Assembly (NCBI GenBank): GCA_964550855.1
Contig: CAZKBQ010000010.1
Location: 34,175-98,174, forward strand
Direction of reading: 5' to 3'
DNA: 64,000 nucleotides
From: JAGOBP01 sp964550855
Lineage (GTDB): Bacteria > Chloroflexota > Anaerolineae > Fen-1058
Made by a program: the position numbers and the translations under genes. Under the pieces are notes generated by a model. That model did not search any database and was not told the DNA's origin. It was given only the letters and a program-made list of their open reading frames with translations. This document shows positions 44,793-52,758 of the stretch, piece after piece. Positions within the stretch are counted from its first letter, which is position 1. The number at the start of each line of letters is the position of its first letter.

Positions 44793-46175
44793 TCACGCCA
44801 CTATCGTCAGTGCGGCAGCTATCACGCTGACCGCCGCCAATGCCCTTTGCGCGCCGCGCCGCCGGACAACCACCGCCGCCGTCAGCGCCAGCCACGCGCC
44901 TATCCAGGCCTCGCTGCGTGCGGCCGGCTCCAGCCGCGCTGCCAGCGGATAGGCCGCGCCGATCCAGCCGATCAACGCCAGTGTGCCGGCCAGCCAAATC
45001 AGTAGAAACACGAATTGCGCCCGCCGCCCGTCCGATTCGGGCCGGCCCGCCTGGAGCGTGCCGGCTGCGCGCGACCACGGCCAGCCGCCGAGCACCCCCA
45101 GGATGATCAACATTGCGCCCGGCACCATCAACCAGTGTGAAGGTTGACTGACAACCGACACGGTCACAAAGGCCGCCGGCTGGAAATGAAACGTAACCTG
45201 ACCCACTGTAAAGGTCTGGCCCGCGGCCACGTCGCGACCGCCCAGAATCTCGCCGCTGGCGCTCTGATACGCCTGCACATTGTAGCCGCCGTCGCGCGGC
45301 GCCACCTGCAGCACGATGTCGGCATCGGGCGCGGCCACAAATCCCTCGGTGCGATCGGGCGTAAACGCCATCAGTTTGCTGGGCTGCGGCGGCGTATCGG
45401 CCGTGTTTTGCAGGCCCAGCGATTGTCCCGCCGCATTCGTCGCCGAGATGATGACGGCCGGCCCGATCGATTGCAGATAGACGCTGATACTGCCCGCGAT
45501 CAGCGGCTGACGCAGCGCCGCCGGGCCCTGCGCCGCCACTTCCGTCTGCGCCAGCAGCGCCAGCGTTGCGCGTCCGCCGCGTACATCATCCAGCCGCAGG
45601 GTGTAAGGCATACCGCCCACCGCCGCCGGCGCGCCCGGCGCCACGCTGAGATTGTCCACACGTGCATCGATCAACGTGCCCAGCACCAGCGCCAGCAGCA
45701 CGCTCAGCGCACCGCCATACAGCATCAACCCGCCCACCGCCGTGCGGCGCACGCGCCAGCCGCTCAGCCGGCCGGGCGGCCCGGCAGTGGCCGTGATCGC
45801 AAGATCAGCGATCGGACGGAGAGGCTCATCGGGCGGCGTGGTGAAGGCGCGCAGTTGATCGATCGCCTCGATCAATCGCACGGCACAGATCACGCCCAGC
45901 GCCGCCAGCGCTAATCGAAACAGCACGGATTGCGTGATGGTGAACAGGCCCAGCGAAGTCAGCGGTGCGGTCAGGCCGCCAAAGCGCTGCTGCACTTCGG
46001 ACAGCCAGCGCGAATAAGCGATCGGATCATTGCCGGGGGTCTGCGGCAGCAGCGCAGTGAGCGCCAGGAGCAGCCCCAGCCCGCCGGTCACCACGGCCAG
46101 CGCGCCATCGCCGGCCAGGCCGCGCCAGACGCGCCGCCATGGATCGCGGATAAGGGTGGGTGTGGATGTCGTCAT
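44793..46175 (-). CDS. ResB-like membrane protein
   Basis: A 460-residue protein with membrane segments at about 28-46, 85-103, 152-172, 342-360, 390-410 and 418-458, and a large extracytoplasmic domain between the third and fourth. The N-terminal arrangement (LLPQTP...LGLFTITQSVLFRLALAALG) resembles ResB of the system II cytochrome c maturation pathway. No ResA or ResC/CcsA gene is seen nearby, and the C-terminal part is unusual, so the role is tentative. Confidence 0.6.
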   Translation of the reverse strand: MTTSTPTLIRDPWRRVWRGLAGDGALAVVTGGLGLLLALTALLPQTPGNDPIAYSRWLSEVQQRFGGLTAPLTSLGLFTITQSVLFRLALAALGVICAVRLIEAIDQLRAFTTPPDEPLRPIADLAITATAGPPGRLSGWRVRRTAVGGLMLYGGALSVLLALVLGTLIDARVDNLSVAPGAPAAVGGMPYTLRLDDVRGGRATLALLAQTEVAAQGPAALRQPLIAGSISVYLQSIGPAVIISATNAAGQSLGLQNTADTPPQPSKLMAFTPDRTEGFVAAPDADIVLQVAPRDGGYNVQAYQSASGEILGGRDVAAGQTFTVGQVTFHFQPAAFVTVSVVSQPSHWLMVPGAMLIILGVLGGWPWSRAAGTLQAGRPESDGRRAQFVFLLIWLAGTLALIGWIGAAYPLAARLEPAARSEAWIGAWLALTAAVVVRRRGAQRALAAVSVIAAALTIVA

Positions 46176-46197
46176 GGCCGGTCAAGGCGGCTTTCAC

Positions 46198-46220
46198 AAA
46201 AAAGCCCCGAAACCGGGGCT
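46198..46220 (-). terminator. Terminator of tRNA-Thr
   Basis: On the minus strand AGCCCCG pairs with CGGGGCT around a 4-base loop, followed by six T residues, a few bases after the tRNA 3' end. Confidence 0.92.
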
Positions 46221-46226
46221 GTAGAG

Positions 46227-46299
46227 AGCCACCCATCAGACTTGAACTGATAACCGATCGCTTACGAAGCGATTGCTCTGCCGATTGAGCTAGGGTGGC
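46227..46299 (-). tRNA. tRNA-Thr (anticodon CGT)
   Basis: A complete cloverleaf on the minus strand: acceptor GCCACCC/GGGTGGC with discriminator T, D arm GCTC/GAGC, anticodon stem ATCGC/GCGAT with loop TTCGTAA (anticodon CGT, reads ACG), T arm ATCAG/CTGAT. Length is 73 bases; CCA is not encoded. Confidence 0.97.
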
Positions 46300-46314
46300 G
46301 ATGGAACGCAGCGG

Positions 46315-46343
46315 ATTATACCAGCCCGCCGGGGATGGCGCAA
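46315..46343 (-). promoter_or_regulatory. Extended -10 promoter of tRNA-Thr
   Basis: Minus strand TGGTATAAT (hexamer 46315-46320), with TTGCGC 17 bases upstream (46338-46343). Transcription would begin about 10 bases before the tRNA. Confidence 0.65.
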
Positions 46344-46365
46344 GACCCGACCGGTCCGGTGGCGG

Positions 46366-47163
46366 CTAGCGGGGCAGCGCGGCCAGTTCAACGGGCGCGG
46401 TCATGTCCAGCGTCAACGGCGTGACCGACACCACGTGATCGATTCGCACTGCGTACACGTCGGAATCCGGCTCAACGCGTTCAAAGTTGTCCAGCGTGGC
46501 ATAACCCATCGCGCCGGGATCGTCGGGGCGGCGGCGCTGCGGCTTGATCGGCAAGAAGTAGCGCGTCTGGCTCAGACGTGTCCAGCGCCATTCGGTGTCG
46601 GGCGTGGCGTGGGCGGGCACGTCAATCTTGAGCAGCTGCGTCCGGGGCGGCAGACCCTGCGCCAGCGTGCGCGCGGCAAACAGACGCAGAAAATACGCCG
46701 CCGCGCCGAAATCGATCTCGTCCGACAGGCTTAGATAATGCTCGGGCGCGGTCTGCAGCGAGATGGCAATCGACGGGATACGAAACGACGCCGATTCCAG
46801 CGTGGCGCCGACCGTGCCGGACACGGTGACGCCCTCGCCCAGGTTTTCGCCGTAATTAATGCCGGACACGACCAGGTCCACTTTGCGCTCGGCCAGTTCG
46901 AACAGGCCGTGCTGCACCACCTGGGCGGGCGTGCCCTCGATGCCGTAACCCGTCAGGGTGCGGCCGTTGATCGACAACGACTGCCGGTGGATGCGGCCTT
47001 CGGAGGTGGGCGGCATCGATCGGCCCGCGCCCGATTGCTGTTGGTGCGGCGCGACGATCAACAACTCGCCCAGCGAGGCCAGCGCTTCGGCGGCGGCGCG
47101 CAGCCCTTTGGAAGCGATGCCGTCGTCGTTGGTGATCAGAATCAACGGATATTCATGGCTCAT
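46366..47163 (-). CDS. surE: 5'/3'-nucleotidase SurE
   Basis: A 265-residue metal-dependent phosphatase acting on nucleoside monophosphates and related substrates. The N terminus ILITNDDGIASKGL carries the Asp-Asp metal site; APHQQQSGAGRS and VSGINYGENLGEGVTVSGTVGA complete the active site. Its ATG (47163) lies about 9 bases after a -10 element and no ribosome binding site fits between, so the mRNA may be leaderless. Confidence 0.95.
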   Translation of the reverse strand: MSHEYPLILITNDDGIASKGLRAAAEALASLGELLIVAPHQQQSGAGRSMPPTSEGRIHRQSLSINGRTLTGYGIEGTPAQVVQHGLFELAERKVDLVVSGINYGENLGEGVTVSGTVGATLESASFRIPSIAISLQTAPEHYLSLSDEIDFGAAAYFLRLFAARTLAQGLPPRTQLLKIDVPAHATPDTEWRWTRLSQTRYFLPIKPQRRRPDDPGAMGYATLDNFERVEPDSDVYAVRIDHVVSVTPLTLDMTAPVELAALPR

Positions 47164-47171
47164 CGAGGCCG

Positions 47172-47200
47172 ATCATACCAGTTAAGCAAAGTCACGGCAA
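47172..47200 (-). promoter_or_regulatory. Promoter of surE
   Basis: Minus strand TTGCCG (47195-47200), 17-base spacer, TATGAT (47172-47177) with an upstream TGG. The predicted start is within a few bases of the surE ATG. Confidence 0.6.
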
Positions 47201-47220
47201 GTGAGGTAGAATAGCGCAGA

Positions 47221-47304
47221 AGTGCGATAGTTGAGTAGTGCGATAGCACGCTGGCTGGCACTCCTGCACTATGGCACTATCCCACCATCTCACTACCGCC
47301 CTAT
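47221..47304 (+). repeat. Octamer array forming the 5' leader of a deoxynucleoside kinase gene
   Basis: AGTGCGATAG occurs twice 16 bases apart (47221 and 47237). Five octamers follow at 47265-47304: TGCACTAT, GGCACTAT, CCCACCAT, CTCACTAC, CGCCCTAT. The last supplies the first two bases of the ATG. The two sets are in opposite sense and could pair. Confidence 0.75.
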
Positions 47305-48166
47305 GTCCAACTTCCCATTCATTGCCATCGAAGGTGTTATCGGCGTGGGCAAGACCACGCTGGCGCGCATGCTGGCGCCCGATTTTGGCGGCGAAGCCCT
47401 GCTGGAAGTCTTTGAAGAGAATCCATTCCTCAGCGATTTCTATGCCGACCGCGCGCGTTATGCATTTCAAACACAGATCTTCTTTCTGCTCAGCCGCTAT
47501 CGGCAGCAGCATCAGGCCGTGCCTGCGGCCTTGCAGCGCGGGCCGCTGTTCAGCGATTACACCTTTGCCAAAGACTCCCTGTTTGCCCATTTGAACCTGA
47601 ACGGCGACGAATTGACCGTGTACGAGAAACTGCATACCGCGCTGGCCGAGAAGATCCCCGCGCCCGATCTGCTGGTGTATCTGCGCGCCGACCTGGACGT
47701 GCTGATGACGCGCATCCGCCTGCGCGATCGCCCGTACGAGCGCAGCATGGACCCCAATTACATCGACAGCCTGCGCCTGGCCTACGAGGGTTTTTTCAGC
47801 GCGTACACCGCTTCGCCGGTGCTGGTCATCGACACCAATCACCTGAACGTCGTGACCGATCCGGCCGATTACGCCACCGTGCGCGAGCGGATCCGGTCGG
47901 CGTTGGGCCAGGGCACCTTTCAGCCGGCGCTGCCGCAGATGCCGCTGACGGCGCCGCCGGTAGCCGTTAAAGCACCCGAGCCGGGCCCGGCTGCGTCGCA
48001 AATGAATTCGCTGCGCGACTTCGCCGCGCTCACTCAAGCCATCGGCGCCGTCGGCGCGCTGCTGTCCGACAGCGCGGATCGCGCGGCGCTGCAGGACGCG
48101 CTCAATCTGTGCACGCGCCGGCTCAATCGCCTGGCCGAGGCGCAGCAGCTCAGGCTGGAAGTTTAG
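47303..48166 (+). CDS. Deoxynucleoside kinase (dGK/dAK family)
   Basis: A 287-residue kinase that makes deoxynucleoside monophosphates for salvage. The P loop is EGVIGVGKTTL, followed by EVFEENPFLSDFY. The usual DRS segment reads SDYTFAKDSLFA, a variant found in one branch of this family. The Arg-rich lid is RIRLRDRPYERSMDPNYID. The last 75 residues are an extra Pro/Ala-rich helical tail. ATG 47303 lies within the repeat array, and no clear ribosome binding site is visible. A second kinase of the same family follows, as in paired dGK/dAK systems. Confidence 0.88.
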   Translation: MSNFPFIAIEGVIGVGKTTLARMLAPDFGGEALLEVFEENPFLSDFYADRARYAFQTQIFFLLSRYRQQHQAVPAALQRGPLFSDYTFAKDSLFAHLNLNGDELTVYEKLHTALAEKIPAPDLLVYLRADLDVLMTRIRLRDRPYERSMDPNYIDSLRLAYEGFFSAYTASPVLVIDTNHLNVVTDPADYATVRERIRSALGQGTFQPALPQMPLTAPPVAVKAPEPGPAASQMNSLRDFAALTQAIGAVGALLSDSADRAALQDALNLCTRRLNRLAEAQQLRLEV

Positions 48167-48197
48167 TATCACCCCTTATCCAACCGACTGGAGCACC

Positions 48198-48836
48198 ATG
48201 ACCAAACACTTCATCGCCATCGCGGGCAACATCGGCGTGGGCAAGTCCACCCTGGTGGGCCTGCTGGGCCAGCGGCTGGGCTGGACGCCGTTTTACGAGG
48301 CCGTGGACGAAAATCCGTACCTGGCCGATTTCTATCAGGACATGCGGGCGTGGAGCTTTCACTCGCAGGTCTTCTTCCTGTCCAAACGCCTGCGCCACCA
48401 TCGCGGCCTGCTCGATCACCCCGGCTCGGTGATCCAGGATCGCAGCATCTATGAAGACGCGGAGATCTTCGCCAGGAACCTGTACCGGCAGGGCCACATG
48501 TCCGATCGGGATTACGGCACCTACCGCGAGTTGTACGAGGTGCTGACGCTGTATCTGCCGCCGCCCGATCTGGTCGTCTATCTGCGCGCCAGCGTCGACA
48601 CGCTGATGAGCCGCATCCACCAGCGCGGCCGCGACTACGAGCGCGACATCTCGCCCGAATACCTGGCGCGGCTGAACCGGCTGTACGACGAATGGATCGA
48701 GCGCTTCACGCTCTGCCCCATCCTCACGCTGCCCGCCGACGAACTGGATTACGTGCATCAGGACGGCCACTTAGACATCGTCACATCCATCATCTTGAAG
48801 CGGCTGGCCGGCGACGAAGTGGTGATGTTCGACTGA
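48198..48836 (+). CDS. Deoxynucleoside kinase (deoxyadenosine kinase-like)
   Basis: A 212-residue kinase with P loop AGNIGVGKSTL, EAVDENPYLADFY, the canonical DRS motif in IQDRSIYEDAEIF and the lid RIHQRGRDYERDISPEYL. It is closely related to the preceding protein but shorter and with the standard motif. The pair may form homo- or heterodimers with different base preference, as in lactobacilli. It begins 31 bases after the first kinase gene. Confidence 0.92.
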   Translation: MTKHFIAIAGNIGVGKSTLVGLLGQRLGWTPFYEAVDENPYLADFYQDMRAWSFHSQVFFLSKRLRHHRGLLDHPGSVIQDRSIYEDAEIFARNLYRQGHMSDRDYGTYRELYEVLTLYLPPPDLVVYLRASVDTLMSRIHQRGRDYERDISPEYLARLNRLYDEWIERFTLCPILTLPADELDYVHQDGHLDIVTSIILKRLAGDEVVMFD

Positions 48837-48909
48837 CGGCGGCGCGAACCGACGGCCGGGCCGCGAGTTCTTTCGGCAGACGCGGCGGCCGGCCCCGGGG
48901 GTCAAACCC

Positions 48910-50079
48910 ATGAGCTATCTTCTCCATCTTGAATGTTCGGAATGTCATCAAACGTACCCGGCGTCTGAAGCGCACACGGTCTGCCCCGCCTGTCAGTCGC
49001 CGCTGTGGGCGCGTTACGATCTCGAGCGGGCGCGACGCGAGCTGGATCGCGATCGCTTCGCCGCGCGGCCGGCCGGGCTGTGGCGCTGGGCTGAGCTGCT
49101 CCCGATCGACGATCCGGCCGAGCGGATCGATCTGGGCGAAGGCGGTACGCCGCAGTTGGAGATCACGCGGCTGGCGGCCGAGCTCGGGTTGCAGCGCCTG
49201 TGGCTGAAGGACGAGGGGCGCAATCCCACCGGCTCGTTCAAGGCGCGCGGCATGGCCACAGCGGTGACGCGCGCCAAAGCGCTGGGCGTCAAGGAATTCG
49301 TCGTGCCGACGGCGGGCAATGCGGGCGGCGCCGCCGCCGCGTACGCGGCCCGCGCTGGTCTGCGTCTTCATGTTTACATGCCCAAAGACGCGCCGGCGGC
49401 CAACATCGACGAATGCCGCGCCGCCGGCGCGGACGTGCAGCTGATCGACGGCCTGATCAACGACGCCGGCCGGATCGCCGCCGCCGACGCGCGGCAGCAC
49501 GGCTGGTTTGACCTGGCCACGCTCAAGGAGCCCTATCGCGTTGAAGGCAAGAAAACGATGGGTTATGAGATCGCGCAGGCCTTTGGCTGGCAGCTGCCCG
49601 ATGTGATCATTTATCCCACGGGCGGCGGCACGGGGCTGATCGGCATCTGGAAAGCTTTTGAAGAATTGGCGGCCCTGGGCTGGATCGGCACCCAGCGGCC
49701 GCGTCTGGTGGCGGTTCAGGCGCAGGGCTGCCGCCCCATCGTGACGGCGTTCGAAGCGCAGCAGCCCGTCAGCGAACTGCATCCGCACGCTCAAACGGTG
49801 GCCGCCGGCTTGCGCGTGCCCAAGCCGCTGGGCGACCGCGCGATCTTGCGCGCGCTGCGCGCGAGCAGCGGCACAGCCGTGGCCGTGAGCGATGACGCGA
49901 TCGTTGCGATGACCGAGCAGTTGCTGAAGACCGAAGGGATCTCGGCCGCGTTTGAGGGCGCGGCGACGCTCGTCGCGGCGGGCCAGCTGCGCCGATCGGG
50001 CTGGCTGCACGCCGACGAAACCATCGTCTGTCTCAACACCGGCGCGGGCTGGAAAAACCCGTCAAACGCCCCTGTTTAA
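48910..50079 (+). CDS. thrC: Threonine synthase
   Basis: A 389-residue PLP enzyme that converts O-phosphohomoserine to threonine. An N-terminal zinc ribbon (CSECHQTY...CPACQSPLW) is followed by EGGTPQLE, the PLP Lys in NPTGSFKARG, TAGNAGGAAAAYAARAG and the phosphate-binding PTGGGTGLIG. This is the short, plant-like class of the enzyme. The gene follows the deoxynucleoside kinase after 73 bases. Confidence 0.93.
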   Translation: MSYLLHLECSECHQTYPASEAHTVCPACQSPLWARYDLERARRELDRDRFAARPAGLWRWAELLPIDDPAERIDLGEGGTPQLEITRLAAELGLQRLWLKDEGRNPTGSFKARGMATAVTRAKALGVKEFVVPTAGNAGGAAAAYAARAGLRLHVYMPKDAPAANIDECRAAGADVQLIDGLINDAGRIAAADARQHGWFDLATLKEPYRVEGKKTMGYEIAQAFGWQLPDVIIYPTGGGTGLIGIWKAFEELAALGWIGTQRPRLVAVQAQGCRPIVTAFEAQQPVSELHPHAQTVAAGLRVPKPLGDRAILRALRASSGTAVAVSDDAIVAMTEQLLKTEGISAAFEGAATLVAAGQLRRSGWLHADETIVCLNTGAGWKNPSNAPV

Positions 50080-50090
50080 CCGGGCCGCCC

Positions 50091-50112
50091 GGTGAAAATT
50101 CGGTGAAAATTC
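50091..50112. repeat. 11-bp tandem repeat after thrC
   Basis: GGTGAAAATTC is present twice, head to tail, 12 bases after the thrC stop. Further on, CGGCATAC (50175-50182) and GTATGCCG (50206-50213) form an inverted repeat in the leader of the SET gene. Confidence 0.6.
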
Positions 50113-50247
50113 CGGCCAGGTATTGCATTGCCGGCTGAATAGCTGTAACATCAACCCCGCAGCAATTCCCATTGCGGCATACCCGTCAGTGTGTGAGCAC
50201 GGCGCGTATGCCGTTAATATTTCCACACTCAACTGCACGGAGGATGA

Positions 50248-50853
50248 ATGAACACAGTTCCCACTCACTATCTTTCGCCGAAGCTGGAAGTGAGGCCCGA
50301 TCCGGCCAAGGGCGGATTTGGCGTGTTCGCGCGTGAGGCGGCGCAGGCTGGTGAAGTGCTCGTCGTGTGGGGCGGCAACATCGTGACGGAGGAGCTGCTG
50401 GAGCAGCTGCCGCCGGTCACGCAGCATCACGCCGTTCAGATCGACGAGGGGCTGTATCTGGCCACGGTCGGCGAGCTGGAGCCGGCTGACTACGTGAATC
50501 ATTCGTGCGAGCCGAACCTGGGGTTGCGCGGCCAGATCACGCTGGTGGCGCTGCGCGACATCCAACCGGACGAAGAAGTGTGCTTTGATTACGCCATGAC
50601 GGACAGCACGGCTTATGATGAGTTTGAGTGTCACTGCGGGCTGCCCACCTGCCGCAAGGTGGTCACCGGCAACGACTGGAAACTGCCCGATCTGTGGGCC
50701 AAGTACCAGGGCTATTTCTCGCCATATCTGCAGCGCCGCATCGAGCAGCTGGCTGGCGAGCAGGGGCTGTTGATTACGCCCATCGGCATTACCAATCAGG
50801 CCTGGCTGTTTCAGCCGCGCGAAGCGGTTGAGGTAACTGCGCATCGCGGCTGA
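50248..50853 (+). CDS. SET-domain protein (putative lysine methyltransferase)
   Basis: A 201-residue protein with a complete SET core: GGFGVFAREAAQAGE at the N terminus, the SAM-binding NHSCEPNL, the catalytic-Tyr segment EVCFDYAMT, and a post-SET cysteine cluster CHCGLPTCRK. SET enzymes transfer methyl groups from SAM to protein lysines; substrates in bacteria are mostly unknown. ATG 50248 is preceded by GGAGGAT. A strong terminator follows, so it is probably transcribed alone from the leader upstream. Confidence 0.88.
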   Translation: MNTVPTHYLSPKLEVRPDPAKGGFGVFAREAAQAGEVLVVWGGNIVTEELLEQLPPVTQHHAVQIDEGLYLATVGELEPADYVNHSCEPNLGLRGQITLVALRDIQPDEEVCFDYAMTDSTAYDEFECHCGLPTCRKVVTGNDWKLPDLWAKYQGYFSPYLQRRIEQLAGEQGLLITPIGITNQAWLFQPREAVEVTAHRG

Positions 50854-50873
50854 GCTGCCGCCTCGACCTCACT

Positions 50874-50904
50874 GCGCCCCGCCCGGCTGTGCCGGGCGGG
50901 GCGC
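50874..50904 (+). terminator. Strong GC-rich hairpin terminator after the SET gene
   Basis: A perfect 14-pair stem (50874-50887 with 50891-50904) with loop TGT, followed by CGCTGTTTTC. Confidence 0.8.
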
Positions 50905-50930
50905 CGCTGTTTTCAGCCAGATTACCGCCC

Positions 50931-50987
50931 TTGCACAAATCACGCCGCTGCGATATACTTAGAAATTGAAACTATTAGAAAGTGAAA
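50931..50987 (+). promoter_or_regulatory. Promoter and direct-repeat operator of the export operon
   Basis: TTGCAC (50931-50936), 17-base spacer, TATACT (50954-50959). Two 13-base direct repeats with one mismatch, TTAGAAATTGAAA (50959-50971) and TTAGAAAGTGAAA (50975-50987), overlap the -10 and start point. They are candidate sites for the MarR protein encoded immediately downstream. Confidence 0.7.
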
Positions 50988-50992
50988 GCATC

Positions 50993-51442
50993 ATGCCCAC
51001 CACACCCGCGGCCTGCGCCCAGGGAATTCTGGAAGTCGTTCCGCAAATCATGCGCGCCATCCGCACCGAGATGCGCCGCCATCGCACCGCCGATCTGTCG
51101 GTGCCGCAGTTCCGCACGCTGGGCTACATCGATCGCAACACCAACGCCTCGCTGTCGGATGTGGCCGAGCACATCGGGTTGACGCTGCCGTCGATGTCAA
51201 AGCTGATCGAGGGGCTGGTGGCGCGTCAGCTGGTCAGCCGGCGGACCGACCCGGCCGATCGCCGCCGCGTGGTGCTGACCCTGACCCGGCCCGGTCGGGC
51301 GGCGCTGGATGCCTCGCGCGCGGCCACGCGGGCCTATCTGGCCGAGGCGCTGGCCTCGCTATCGACCGGCGAACGCGCCACCGTCGTGGCGGCCATGGAA
51401 CTGCTGCGGCCGCTGTTCACCTCGCCGGTTGATCGGAAGTAG
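50993..51442 (+). CDS. MarR-family transcriptional regulator
   Basis: A 149-residue winged-helix regulator: LSVPQFRTLGYIDRN, the recognition region SLSDVAEHIGLTLPSMSKLIEGL, and the wing RRTDPADRRRVVLTLT with the typical DxRxxxLxLT. It probably represses its own operon of an MFS transporter and two ABC half-transporters, with release by a transported drug. ATG 50993 is chosen because the upstream TTG (50966) falls inside the direct repeats. Confidence 0.92.
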   Translation: MPTTPAACAQGILEVVPQIMRAIRTEMRRHRTADLSVPQFRTLGYIDRNTNASLSDVAEHIGLTLPSMSKLIEGLVARQLVSRRTDPADRRRVVLTLTRPGRAALDASRAATRAYLAEALASLSTGERATVVAAMELLRPLFTSPVDRK

Positions 51443-51476
51443 TCCATCACATCTCTTCTATTGGAAAATTGCCGCA

Positions 51477-52745
51477 ATGTCTGAAGATAGTTCATCGTTA
51501 TCGGCCGGGCTGCCGGCCCCCGCTGCGACTCGGCGCGTCTCCGGGACGTTTCGCGCCATGCAGCATCGCAATTTTCGGCTGTACTTCATCGGTCAGTTGA
51601 TCTCTGTCGCGGGGACGTGGATGCAGACGGTGGCGCAGGCCTGGCTGGTGTACGAACTGAGCCGCTCCGAACTGATGCTGGGCGTGGTGGGGTTTGCGTC
51701 GGCCATTCCGTCGCTGCTAATTTCACCCTGGGGCGGCGTCATCGTCGATCGCACCAACAAGCGCAATCTCCTGGTGGCGACGCAGTCGGCGGCGATGCTG
51801 CTGGCGTTTGTGCTGGCTGCGCTCACCTTTGCCGGGACGGTGCAGGTGTGGCACATCATCGTACTGGCCGCATTGCTGGGCGTGGTTAACTCGTTCGACG
51901 GGCCGGCCCGCCAGGCCTTTGTGGTGGAAATGGTGGGGCGCGAGGATCTGCCCAATGCCATCGCCATCAACTCCATGATCTTCAACGGCGCGCGCGTCAT
52001 CGGCCCGGCGCTGGGCGGTCTGCTGCTGGCGACGGTGGGCACGGGCTGGTGCTTCTTGATCAACGGCGTGACGTTTATTGCCGTGATCGTCTGCCTGTTG
52101 ATGATGCACCTGACGCGGCCCGTCATCGTCGTCAAAGGCGAATCGCCCTGGCGCGATCTGCTGCGGGGCATCCGCTATGTGCTGGCCCATAACGAAGTAT
52201 TCGCGCTGTTGTTATTGGCCCTGATTTTCAGCGTCTTTGGCATCGCCTATTACGCGCTGCTGCCGGCCTTTGCCGATCAGGTGCTGCACCTGGACGCGAC
52301 CGGCTACGGCGTGCTCAACGCCGTGATCGGCGTCGGCGCGGTGAGCGCGGCGTTCATCATTGCGCGACACGGTGAGCGCGGCCAGCGCGGCCGGTGGCTG
52401 CTGGCAGCCAATCTCCTGTTCCCGATTGTGCTGCTGGCCTTTGCGAACACCTCATCGCTGTCGATCGCGCTGTGGCTGGCCCTGTTGCTGGGCGTGGGTT
52501 TCATGTTCGAATTCACGCTGATCAACACGCTGCTGCAGACTAGCGTGCCCGACGAGATGCGCGGCCGGGTGATGGGCCTGTACACGCTGACATTCTTTGG
52601 CTTTGCGCCGTTTGGCAATCTGGCGCTGGGCCAGTGGGCGGAGCTCAAGGGCATGAGCGTCATGATCTCGATCAGCGCGCTGCTGACGCTGGGATTGGCC
52701 GTGATTGTGATTGCCCTGGTGCCCAAATTACGACACTTACGCTGA
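51477..52745 (+). CDS. MFS transporter (EntS-like exporter)
   Basis: A 422-residue, roughly 12-helix transporter of the major facilitator type: FRLYFIGQLISVAGTWMQTVAQAWLVYEL, then GGVIVDRTNKRN as the loop 2-3 motif and RVMGLYTLTFFGF. It resembles EntS-type and multidrug exporters driven by the proton gradient. The start lies 34 bases after the MarR gene. The substrate is unknown. Confidence 0.92.
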   Translation: MSEDSSSLSAGLPAPAATRRVSGTFRAMQHRNFRLYFIGQLISVAGTWMQTVAQAWLVYELSRSELMLGVVGFASAIPSLLISPWGGVIVDRTNKRNLLVATQSAAMLLAFVLAALTFAGTVQVWHIIVLAALLGVVNSFDGPARQAFVVEMVGREDLPNAIAINSMIFNGARVIGPALGGLLLATVGTGWCFLINGVTFIAVIVCLLMMHLTRPVIVVKGESPWRDLLRGIRYVLAHNEVFALLLLALIFSVFGIAYYALLPAFADQVLHLDATGYGVLNAVIGVGAVSAAFIIARHGERGQRGRWLLAANLLFPIVLLAFANTSSLSIALWLALLLGVGFMFEFTLINTLLQTSVPDEMRGRVMGLYTLTFFGFAPFGNLALGQWAELKGMSVMISISALLTLGLAVIVIALVPKLRHLR

Positions 52746-52758
52746 GTGAGTTAATGGT

